The notes beneath the pieces were generated by a model, which was not told the origin of the DNA, made no database searches, and saw only the letters and a program-made list of their open reading frames with translations. A program made the position numbers and the translations under genes. 49,690 nucleotides of DNA from an uncultured Burkholderiales bacterium (GTDB lineage: Bacteria; Pseudomonadota; Gammaproteobacteria; Burkholderiales; Burkholderiaceae), in assembly GCA_946480465.1 (NCBI GenBank), contig CAMLJY010000048.1:1-49690 (forward strand). The letters run 5' to 3'. Positions within the stretch are counted from its first letter, which is position 1. Every line of letters starts with the position of its first letter. Shown piece by piece: positions 40,149 to 47,876 of this stretch.

Positions 40149-41783
40149 GTGACCCTGGAAGGCCAACTCCGCGACCAGAAGTCCCTGCGCTCCGTGACCG
40201 GCAAGACCGCCGACTGGCCCGAGATCGCCAAGGACTGCATCGCCTTCGCCAATGCCAGCGGCGGCCAGTTGCTGCTGGGCATCGAGGACGGCCAGACCGA
40301 GCCTCCGGCCGGCCAGCGAATTCCCACCGACCTGCCCGACACCCTGCGCCGCAAGCTCGGCGAGCGCACCGTCAACGTGACCGTGCTGCCGCACGTGGTG
40401 ACGGCGCCCAATGGCGGCCAGTACGTCGCGCTGCGCATTCCGCGCTCGATGGCTGTCGCCTCCACCACCGATGGCCGCTACTTTCTGCGGGTAGCAGACC
40501 AGAGCAAGCCGGTCACCGGCGATGAGGTGATGCGCCTGGCCAGCGAGCGTGCCGCACTGCCGTGGGAAACGCAGGCCACGCTGCAGGTGCCGCGCACGCA
40601 AGCCGACCCAGCCCAGCAGCACAAGCTGCTGCATGACCTGCGTGCCTCGGACCGGGTGAAGCCCTCGGTCAAGGAGAAGACCGACGACGAGCTGCTGGAC
40701 CACTACCAGCTCGCCCACGGGCCCCTGCTGACCCACCTGGGTGTGCTGTGCATCGGCCAGCAGCACCAGCGCGCCCAGCTGGCCACGGCACCGGTCATCC
40801 AGTTCATCAAGTTCGACGAGCAGGGCCAGAAGGTGAACAAGCTGGTGTGGGACGACCACACGCTAAGCCCGATGGCCTTGATCGAAGCCGTGTGGCAGGA
40901 GGTGCCCGATTTTCGCGAGCGCTATGAGCTGCCCGATGGCCTGTACCGGCAGCACGTGCCGGCCTTCGACGAGGTGGTGGTGCGGGAACTGCTGGTGAAT
41001 GCCCTGGTGCACCGTCCCTACACCCAGCGCGGCGACATCTTCCTGAACCTGCACCCCGACCGTTTGGAGGTGGTGAACCCCGGCCCGCTGCCCTTGGGCG
41101 TGACGCCACAGAACGTGCTGCACACCACAGTCCGGCGCAACGAACACCTGGCCCGTCTGTTCCATGACCTGAAGCTGATGGAGCGCGAAGGCAGCGGCTT
41201 CGACCGGATCTTCGAGGTGCTGCTGTCGCAGGGCCGGCCGGTGCCGGAACTGATCGAAACCCACGACCGTGTGCAGGTCACGGTGCGTCGTCGCATCCAC
41301 ACGCCCGAGGTCATCGACTTCATCGCCAAGGCCGACCAGACCTACCCGCTCACGCAGCGCGAGCGCATCACGCTGGGCTTGCTGGCGCAGCACGATGCGC
41401 TGACGGCCCGCGAGCTGGCGACCCTGCTGGAACTGCCCACGGTGGACGCCCTGCAGCCCTGGCTCAAGCGCCTGTTGGACTGGCAGCTGGTGAACAGTGC
41501 CGGGCGCACGCAGGCCACGCGCTACTTCGTCGAGCCCGATCTGCTGCGCGCGCTGAATTTCAGCGCGGCCACCACGCTCAAGCGCATCGAGCCACACCGC
41601 CTGGCGGCCCTGGTGCTGGAAGACCTGCAGCGCTACCCCGCATCGGCGATCAGCGACATCCACCGCCGCGTGGGCGGCGAGATCCACGCGAAGCAGGTCA
41701 AGCGAGCGCTGGAAGAGTTGATCGAGCGCGGCGCCGTGCGCTTCGAGGGTGCCAACCGATGGCGGCGGTACTGGGCGGCGTGA
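40149..41783 (+). CDS. AlbA-type ATP-binding protein inside the type I operon
   Basis: 544 residues from GTG, with CAGGA seven nt upstream. Residues about 1-130 form an AlbA_2/Schlafen-like domain (IAKDCIAFANASGGQLLLGI, EDGQTEPPAG). Residues about 270-400 are an HATPase_4-like part (DEVVVRELLVNALVHRPYTQ, REGSGFDRIFEVLLSQGRPV). The C-terminal part looks like winged helices (ITLGLLAQHDALTARELATL; ISDIHRRVGGEIHAKQVKRA). Proteins of this class sit in many type I loci as putative regulators or accessory defence factors; Schlafen-like domains in others cut RNA. Its role here is unproven. About 150 bp with a 14-bp tandem repeat follow before hsdR. Confidence 0.8.
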   Translation: MTLEGQLRDQKSLRSVTGKTADWPEIAKDCIAFANASGGQLLLGIEDGQTEPPAGQRIPTDLPDTLRRKLGERTVNVTVLPHVVTAPNGGQYVALRIPRSMAVASTTDGRYFLRVADQSKPVTGDEVMRLASERAALPWETQATLQVPRTQADPAQQHKLLHDLRASDRVKPSVKEKTDDELLDHYQLAHGPLLTHLGVLCIGQQHQRAQLATAPVIQFIKFDEQGQKVNKLVWDDHTLSPMALIEAVWQEVPDFRERYELPDGLYRQHVPAFDEVVVRELLVNALVHRPYTQRGDIFLNLHPDRLEVVNPGPLPLGVTPQNVLHTTVRRNEHLARLFHDLKLMEREGSGFDRIFEVLLSQGRPVPELIETHDRVQVTVRRRIHTPEVIDFIAKADQTYPLTQRERITLGLLAQHDALTARELATLLELPTVDALQPWLKRLLDWQLVNSAGRTQATRYFVEPDLLRALNFSAATTLKRIEPHRLAALVLEDLQRYPASAISDIHRRVGGEIHAKQVKRALEELIERGAVRFEGANRWRRYWAA

Positions 41784-41823
41784 TGGTCGGCCTATCGGAC
41801 ATTGAGCTTCGTATCGGCGATAG

Positions 41824-41851
41824 CTGGGCGATAGACGCTGGGCGATAGACG
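41824..41851. repeat. 14-bp perfect tandem repeat upstream of hsdR
   Basis: CTGGGCGATAGACG occurs twice head to tail (41824-41837 and 41838-41851), preceded by a partial third unit (ATCGGCGATAG). It occupies the centre of the 149-bp gap between the AlbA-type gene and hsdR, followed by an AT-richer stretch (AATCAAGGGCTTATATCGACC) that could hold a promoter -10 (TTATAT). It may be a regulator site or a slipped-strand repeat. Confidence 0.6.
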
Positions 41852-41932
41852 GTGATGCGCCGATGAATCAAGGGCTTATATCGACCACACGCCGACCGCA
41901 CGCCCTGGCGCGGCGGTCGCAGGGAGGGCCGC

Positions 41933-44900
41933 ATGGCGGATGACATCAGCAAACCCGAGCGCGTCACCCAGCAGCGGGTGATCGAACTGCTGACCCAGAA
42001 GCTGGGCTACCGCTACCTGGGCGAGTGGTGCGACCGCGAGGGCAACCATTGCGTCGAGGAAGGCCTGCTGACGGCGTTCCTGACCCGCCAGGGCCACACC
42101 CCCGCCCATGTCAGCACCGCGCTGCACCGGCTGCGGTCCGAGGCCCTGCTGCACGGGCGCACGCTGTATGCCGCCAACCAGGCCGTGTACCAGTTGCTGC
42201 GCTACGGCATCCCGGTGAAGGTGGCCGCCGGCGGGCTGAACGAGACGGTGCACCTGGTGCGCTGGGACCAGCCCGCGGACAACGACTTCGCCGTCGCCGA
42301 AGAAGTGACGCTCAAGGGTGGCGGCAGTTCGGGCCACGAGCGCCGGCCCGACATCGTGCTGTACCTCAATGGCATCGCCGTCGGCGTGCTGGAGCTGAAG
42401 AACAGCCGCGTGGGCCTGGGTGAAGGCATACGGCAGTGCCTGTCCAACCAGCAGCCCGAGTTCAACGACTGGTTCTTCAGCACGGTGCAGCTGGTGATGG
42501 CCGGCAACGATTCCGAAGGCCTGCGCTACGGCACCATCGAGACGCCCGAAAGGTACTTTCTGACCTGGAAGGAAGACGAGGCGGACAACGCCGGCTACAA
42601 GCTCGACAAGTACCTGGCCAAGCTGTGCAGCAAGGCGCGGCTGCTGGAGCTGATGCACGACTTCGTGCTGTTCGACGGCGGCGTGAAGAAGCTGCCGCGC
42701 GTGCACCAGTACTTCGGCATCAAGGCCGCGCAGGCTCATGTGCAGCAACGGCGCGGCGGCATCATCTGGCACACCCAGGGGGCGGGCAAAAGCATCCTGA
42801 TGGTGCTGCTGGCCCGCTGGATCCTGGAGAACCGTTCGGCCGCCCGCGTGGCCATCATCACCGACCGCGACGAGCTTGACCGGCAGATCGAGCGGGTGTT
42901 CAAGGACGCGGGCGAGACCATCCACCGCAGCCAGAGCGGGCGCGACCTGATGGCCCAGCTGGCACAGCCCAATCCGCGGCTGCTGTGCTCGCTGGTGCAC
43001 AAGTTTGGCCGGCGCGACATCGACGACTTCGAGGCCTTCCTGCGCGACCTGGCCGCGAAGCCCAGCCCGACGCAGGGCGAGGTCTATGTGTTCGTGGATG
43101 AGTGCCACCGCACGCAGGGCGGCAAGCTTCACCGGCTGATGAAGGCCATGATGCCCAACGCGGTGTTCATCGGCTTCACCGGCACGCCCTTGCTGAAGTC
43201 GGACGCCCAGACCAGCCTGGAGGTGTTCGGCGGCTACATCCACACCTACAAGTTCGCTGAAGCGGTGGAAGACGGCGTGGTGCTGGACCTGGTCTACGAG
43301 GCGCGGGACATCGACCAGAAGCTGGGCAGCACCGATCAAATCGACCAGTGGTTCGAGGCCAAGACCCGCGGCCTGAACGACTGGCAGAAGGACGAGCTGA
43401 AGAAGCAGTGGGGCACGATGCAGAACGTGCTCAGCTCGCGCGCCCGCATGGACCGCGTGGTGGCCGACATCGTGTTCGACTTTGCGGTGAAGCCGCGCCT
43501 GTCCAATGAGCGCGGCAACGCCATCCTGGTGGCCTCCAGCATCTACGAGGCCTGCAAGTACTTCGTGCTGTTCGGCAAGACGGTGTTCAAGGGACGCTGC
43601 GCGGTGGTCACGTCCTACAACCCGCAGGCGGCGGACATCAGCAAGGAAGAAACCGGCGCCCATACCGAGAGCGACAAGCAGTTCATCTACAACACCTACA
43701 CCGAGCTGCTGAAAGACGTGGTGCCCGAGCCCGGCAAGACCCGGACCGAAACCTACGAGCAGCAGGTGAAGGGCCGCTTCATCAAGACGCCCGCGCAGAT
43801 GAAGCTGCTGATCGTGGTGGACAAGCTGCTGACGGGCTTCGACGCACCGCCCTGCACCTACCTCTACATCGACAAGTCGATGCAGGACCACGGCCTGTTC
43901 CAGGCCATCTGCCGCACCAATCGGCTCGACGGCGACGACAAGGATTTCGGCTACATCGTCGACTACAAGGACCTGTTCAAGAAGGTGGAGAAGGCGATTG
44001 CGGTCTACACCGCGGAGCTGGACCACAGCGCCGGCGGCGCGGATCCGGAGGTGCTGGTGAAGGACCGGCTCGAAGCCTGCCGTGCGAAGCTGGACGACGC
44101 GGTGGAGGCGCTGGCCCTGCTGTGCGAGCCCGTGCAGCCGCCCAAGGGCGACCTGGAACACATCCACTACTTCTGCGGCAATACCGAGATTGCGGAGGAC
44201 CTGAAAGCCCGCGAGCCGCACCGCGTGTCGCTTTACCGGGCGGTGGTGGCGCTGGTACGCGCCCATGCCAACCTGGCCGACGAAATGGAGGCGGCCGGCT
44301 ACACACCCGAACAGATCGAGCGATTGAAGCTTCTGCAGAGGCACTACCTGAACCTGCGCGAGGTCATTCGCAAGGCTTCCGGCGAGACCCTGGACCTGAA
44401 GCCCTACGAGGCGGACATGCGCCACCTCATCGACACCTACATCGAGGCCCAAGCGCCGCGCAAGATCTCGCCATTCGACGGCATCGGCCTGCTGGACCTG
44501 ATCGTCAAGACCGGCATTGCCGATGCCATTGCCGAACGCCTGGGCGAAATGAAGGGCAACCAAAACGCCATTGCCGAGACGATCGAGAACAACGTCCGCA
44601 GCAAGATCCTGAGAGAGCAGCTGACCGACCCTGCCTACTTCGCCAAGATGTCGGCGCTGCTGGACGAGATCATCCGGCTGCGCAAGGAGAGGGCGATCGA
44701 GTACGAGGACTACCTGGCTCGCATTGCCGACGTGGCCCGGAGGGTCAGCGCAGGCCGGTCGGACGACACCCCAGTGCAGTTGAGGACGGCGGGCCAGTTG
44801 GCGCTGTACAACAACCTGAAGTCGCACGTGAGCATGGACGGCGCACAGGAGCCGACCGGCCCCCTTCTGCCGCCGGAGGAAGCTCTGGACAGGGCGCTGC

Positions 44901-45055
44901 AACTGGATGCTGCGATCAAGTTCAGGCGGCCTGACGGGTGGCGCGGCGTGGTGGCCAAGGAACGCATGGTGAAGCAGGCGATGTTCGACGTGCTGAAGGA
45001 CATTAAGGAAGTGGACCGCTTGTTCCCCATCGTCTTCGCGCAGAAGGAGTACTGA
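41933..45055 (+). CDS. hsdR: Type I restriction endonuclease subunit
   Basis: 1040 residues. N-terminal nuclease: RRPDIVLYLNGIAVGVLELK near 136-155 gives the PD-(D/E)xK motif (Asp, Glu-Leu-Lys). Translocase motor: Walker A TQGAGKSILMVLLA near 281, DEAD-like VDECHRTQGG near 388, motif III GFTGTPLL near 413, and later QAICRTNRLDG. The C-terminal helical domain holds the M2S contact (YEDYLARIADVARRVSAG). HsdR cuts unmodified DNA far from the site after ATP-driven translocation. GGGAGG lies just before the ATG. The end overlaps the next gene by one base (TGATG). Confidence 0.95.
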   Translation: MADDISKPERVTQQRVIELLTQKLGYRYLGEWCDREGNHCVEEGLLTAFLTRQGHTPAHVSTALHRLRSEALLHGRTLYAANQAVYQLLRYGIPVKVAAGGLNETVHLVRWDQPADNDFAVAEEVTLKGGGSSGHERRPDIVLYLNGIAVGVLELKNSRVGLGEGIRQCLSNQQPEFNDWFFSTVQLVMAGNDSEGLRYGTIETPERYFLTWKEDEADNAGYKLDKYLAKLCSKARLLELMHDFVLFDGGVKKLPRVHQYFGIKAAQAHVQQRRGGIIWHTQGAGKSILMVLLARWILENRSAARVAIITDRDELDRQIERVFKDAGETIHRSQSGRDLMAQLAQPNPRLLCSLVHKFGRRDIDDFEAFLRDLAAKPSPTQGEVYVFVDECHRTQGGKLHRLMKAMMPNAVFIGFTGTPLLKSDAQTSLEVFGGYIHTYKFAEAVEDGVVLDLVYEARDIDQKLGSTDQIDQWFEAKTRGLNDWQKDELKKQWGTMQNVLSSRARMDRVVADIVFDFAVKPRLSNERGNAILVASSIYEACKYFVLFGKTVFKGRCAVVTSYNPQAADISKEETGAHTESDKQFIYNTYTELLKDVVPEPGKTRTETYEQQVKGRFIKTPAQMKLLIVVDKLLTGFDAPPCTYLYIDKSMQDHGLFQAICRTNRLDGDDKDFGYIVDYKDLFKKVEKAIAVYTAELDHSAGGADPEVLVKDRLEACRAKLDDAVEALALLCEPVQPPKGDLEHIHYFCGNTEIAEDLKAREPHRVSLYRAVVALVRAHANLADEMEAAGYTPEQIERLKLLQRHYLNLREVIRKASGETLDLKPYEADMRHLIDTYIEAQAPRKISPFDGIGLLDLIVKTGIADAIAERLGEMKGNQNAIAETIENNVRSKILREQLTDPAYFAKMSALLDEIIRLRKERAIEYEDYLARIADVARRVSAGRSDDTPVQLRTAGQLALYNNLKSHVSMDGAQEPTGPLLPPEEALDRALQLDAAIKFRRPDGWRGVVAKERMVKQAMFDVLKDIKEVDRLFPIVFAQKEY

Positions 45056-45771
45056 TGCGGGACGTGCTGGACCTGGGCGAACTGCACGCCGAGGTGACCC
45101 GCAAGGCGATCAGGCACGTGCACCTGAGCGTGTTGCCGCCGGCGGGCAAGGTGCGTGTTGCGGCGCCCCAGAGCATGCCCTTGGAGACGATCCGGCTGTT
45201 CGTCATCTCGAAGCTGGGATGGATCCGATCTCAGCAGCGCAAGCTGCAGTCCCAAGAACGCGAGACACCGCGTGAGTTCCTGAACAAGGAAAGCCACTAC
45301 CTGTGGGGCAAGCGCTACCTGCTGGAGATCAGCTTCGCCGACGCGGCGCCAGCGGTGAGCCTGACGCCGCGCAAGCTGCATCTGCAGGTGCGCCCCGGCG
45401 CCGATCAGGCGCGGTGCGAAGAAGTGCTGGACGGCTGGTATCGGCAGCAGGTGCGTGAGGCCGTGCCCGCGCTGCTGGCCCAATGGGAGCCGCTGCTGCA
45501 AGTGAAGTCAAGCCGCTTCTTCGTGCAGCGCATGAAGACGAAGTGGGGCAGCTGCACCCGCGATTCGGGCTACATCCGGCTCAACACGGATCTGGCCAAG
45601 AAGCCGCCCGAGTGCCTGGAGTACATCGTGGTGCATGAACTGGTACACCTGCTCGAACCCACGCACAACGAGCGGTTCGTGGCGCTGATGGACTTGTACT
45701 TGCCGCATTGGCGGCATTTGAGGAAACAGCTCAACAGCTTGCCAGTGCGGCATGAGGACTGGGACTATTGA
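45055..45771 (+). CDS. YgjP-like zinc metallopeptidase (M48/DUF45 type)
   Basis: 238 residues. The DUF45 hallmarks are present: MKTKWGSCTRDSGYIRLNTD (W-G-S-C near 164) and the zinc-binding HELVHLLEPTHNERF near 195 (H-E-x-x-H and a later His). Such small minigluzincin-like proteins occur very often as the last gene of type I restriction operons, where their role is unknown; damage control or proteolysis of HsdR has been suggested for other systems. Overlap with hsdR by one base implies co-translation. Its end overlaps only open frame, not the start chosen for the deaminase gene. Confidence 0.9.
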   Translation: MRDVLDLGELHAEVTRKAIRHVHLSVLPPAGKVRVAAPQSMPLETIRLFVISKLGWIRSQQRKLQSQERETPREFLNKESHYLWGKRYLLEISFADAAPAVSLTPRKLHLQVRPGADQARCEEVLDGWYRQQVREAVPALLAQWEPLLQVKSSRFFVQRMKTKWGSCTRDSGYIRLNTDLAKKPPECLEYIVVHELVHLLEPTHNERFVALMDLYLPHWRHLRKQLNSLPVRHEDWDY

Positions 45772-45853
45772 GAAGCGAAAGGGACAAGCGGCAACCTCGT
45801 CTTCGCACTCAGAGCGCGCGTTGATGGATTTTCAAGACACGGAGGAGAGACAA

Positions 45854-47446
45854 ATGGCATCTGCGTCGGTTGCAAAACTGCCTGTGTCAGGAGGATCGGA
45901 CAAGAAAGATCGATTCGTTGCCAAGGATCGGATCGATCAGGCGATGACACCCGAGATCGTGGTGGCACTGTGTGGACCACTCGGCACCCCACTTCATCGA
46001 GTCTCGGAGATTCTGACGGACTTGCTCAGCCGAACTCACGATTACCAGCGCGTAGACGAGATCCGGTTGAGCGAATTCATACGACGCTATGGGAGCCCCA
46101 AAGATCCAAAGTCCATCAAGGACTTGATCGATGCAGGGAATGACATGCGTGAAAGGCATGGCAACTCAGTGCTGGCCCAGTTAGCAATTCGGCAGATCGC
46201 GACCGTACGGGAGCGGGAGCGAGAAGCCAGCCTTGATGAAAAGCAACTCCATCTGGACGGCGTTCCGCCACCGGACCAAGCCGTTGTTCCAACTCCTGTA
46301 GTTCGCCACTGCCACATCATCGACTCAATAAAGAATACAGACGAACTGGAGCTATTAAGGTCTGTCTATGGACGACTGTTGCACGTCATCAGCGTCTACT
46401 CGCCTATCGAGCTCCGCACGCAGGAGTTGGAAAAGAGACTGAACGACAAGAGCGAGGTTTACGAACTGATAGACCGAGACTCCGGCGAGGAGTTTGAGAA
46501 CGGCCAGAGCGTTCGAGATGTCTTTCCTCAGGCAGACTTCTTTCTGAGAATCAACGACGGCACCGACGACCAAATCCGCACCAGCTTGTCGCGATACCTA
46601 GAGCTGCTCCTTCGGGTAAGGGTGATAACACCAACGACCGACGAGCGTGCCATGTACGAGGCACATTCTGCCGCACGCAATTCGGCATGCTTGTCGCGCC
46701 AAGTCGGAGCCGCCATCACTGACGAGAGCGGAGAAGTCCTTTCGGTCGGCTGGAACGACGTTCCCAGGGCGTTCGGCGGCCTCTATGAATCCATCGGCAG
46801 TCCCGGCGAGAGCGGATACGTTGATCATCGCTGCTGGAACAAGGATGGAGGAAAGTGCTTCAACGACGAAGAGAAGTCTGAGATCGCCTGGCGCCTCACG
46901 AAAGCCTTGATCACTGAAGGCATCGTTGACAAGACTAAGGAGGCTGAGATCAATGCCAGGCTGAGGCGATCTTCGGAAGCTCGAGGACTGATTGAGTTCT
47001 CGCGCGCTGTGCATGCTGAGATGCACGCGATCCTAAATGCTGGGCACTCTTCAGGCGCGCGAGTGAGGGGCGGAAAGCTGTATGTGACCACCTACCCCTG
47101 CCACTCCTGCGCTCGGCACATCATCGCATCTGGCATCAAGGAGGTTCGATTCATTGAACCGTACCGGAAGAGTCTGGCGACACGACTCCATGCTGATGCG
47201 ATAACAGAGTCAGAAAGTGAGAGGCACAAGGTCCGGATCGTCCCGTTCGACGGGGTGGCGCCAGCAAGATTCCTGGATCTGTTCAGTGAAGGCCCAAAGG
47301 GTCGCAAGGATCCAAAGACGGGAAAGATGTTGAAATCCTTAATGACGATACCTGTCACCGCAGTCACACTGGAAGCTGTAACGACCCTTGAGAGCCTCGC
47401 CCTCCGGGAACTACAATCCTCGGAACTCCTTGGTCCGGGCGCTTGA
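45854..47446 (+). CDS. avcD: Anti-phage dCTP deaminase (DcdV/AvcD-like)
   Basis: 530 residues, matching the usual size of this defence family. The N-terminal half has a P-loop-NTPase-like start (EIVVALCGPLGTPLHRVSEI, near 32-52; the canonical GKS/T is absent, as is common in the family). The C-terminal half is a zinc deaminase: RAVHAEMHAIL near 385 (H-A-E, catalytic Glu) and YPCHSCARHI near 415 (P-C-x-x-C). Such enzymes deplete dCTP during infection. GGAGG lies about 8-12 nt before the ATG; an upstream in-frame ATG is less well placed. Its G+C is visibly lower than in neighbouring genes, consistent with horizontal origin. In known systems a small RNA restrains the enzyme; no obvious one was identified in the 80 bp upstream. 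Confidence 0.88.
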   Translation: MASASVAKLPVSGGSDKKDRFVAKDRIDQAMTPEIVVALCGPLGTPLHRVSEILTDLLSRTHDYQRVDEIRLSEFIRRYGSPKDPKSIKDLIDAGNDMRERHGNSVLAQLAIRQIATVREREREASLDEKQLHLDGVPPPDQAVVPTPVVRHCHIIDSIKNTDELELLRSVYGRLLHVISVYSPIELRTQELEKRLNDKSEVYELIDRDSGEEFENGQSVRDVFPQADFFLRINDGTDDQIRTSLSRYLELLLRVRVITPTTDERAMYEAHSAARNSACLSRQVGAAITDESGEVLSVGWNDVPRAFGGLYESIGSPGESGYVDHRCWNKDGGKCFNDEEKSEIAWRLTKALITEGIVDKTKEAEINARLRRSSEARGLIEFSRAVHAEMHAILNAGHSSGARVRGGKLYVTTYPCHSCARHIIASGIKEVRFIEPYRKSLATRLHADAITESESERHKVRIVPFDGVAPARFLDLFSEGPKGRKDPKTGKMLKSLMTIPVTAVTLEAVTTLESLALRELQSSELLGPGA

Positions 47447-47470
47447 TGCCCGAATGCGTTCGACATCATC

Positions 47471-47707
47471 ATGTCCACGGGCAAGCATCAAGATCCCCCC
47501 TCTCAGCAGCTCCAGCTTTTCGGCGGCGATGTGTCTGCCAACGTGGCAGTAACGCTATCTGCTCTTGTGGGGCCGCAACCCGTCCCTCGAACTGGCCTGC
47601 GCTTGGTTTCCAGCGCTTCCACTGCTCAACGACCAACATACTCTCCTCCCGGTGAGGACTTAACCGCCATCGAAGCTCGACTCATTGGGCGGACCAAGCT
47701 CTTTTAG
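47471..47707 (+). CDS. Small hypothetical protein following the deaminase
   Basis: 78 residues, starting 24 bp after the deaminase stop. Composition is polar (LQLFGGDVSANVAVTLSALV; a C-terminal YSPPGEDLTAIEARLIGRTK). It has no signal or membrane segment and no recognised domain. There is no good ribosome-binding site, but the close spacing and the terminator after it suggest it belongs to the same transcript. It could be an accessory or inhibitor of the deaminase, or a by-product frame. Confidence 0.45.
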   Translation: MSTGKHQDPPSQQLQLFGGDVSANVAVTLSALVGPQPVPRTGLRLVSSASTAQRPTYSPPGEDLTAIEARLIGRTKLF

Positions 47708-47733
47708 GGTTGCGGGATCAGTACGATGGACCT

Positions 47734-47758
47734 AGAAAGGCGCCGCTGGCGCCTTTCT
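47734..47758. terminator. Bidirectional intrinsic terminator at the island edge
   Basis: Perfect 11-bp stem AGAAAGGCGCC / GGCGCCTTTCT with a 3-nt loop GCT. T-rich bases flank it on each strand (TTTCTCATTTC on plus; TTTCTAGG on minus). It closes the defence transcript from the left and the glmS transcript from the right. Confidence 0.8.
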
Positions 47759-47791
47759 CATTTCACTTCGCCTCGCGGTGCATGGATATTG

Positions 47792-47811
47792 AATAGATTC
47801 AGGAATCTATT
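47792..47811. repeat. AT-rich perfect inverted repeat between island and glmS
   Basis: AATAGATTC-AG-GAATCTATT, 9-bp perfect arms around two bases, 66 bp from the glmS stop codon. It is AT-rich in a GC-rich genome and is not followed by a T run, so it is not a typical terminator. It could be a recombinase or regulator site at the edge of the acquired segment. Confidence 0.55.
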
Positions 47812-47876
47812 GCGTTGCCAAATGCGTCACTGCCTGGACTCTGGGGGTAAGGAGCAGAGGCATAGGCCTCCTCCCC

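Noticed and set aside
41876..44902. A 1008-codon open frame on the minus strand
   Set aside because: It is antisense to hsdR, which has all expected nuclease and motor motifs.
47812..47876. Tn7-like transposon end next to glmS
   Set aside because: No TGT...ACA end, no 22-bp Tn7 repeats and no tns gene were seen, so only the location is notable.
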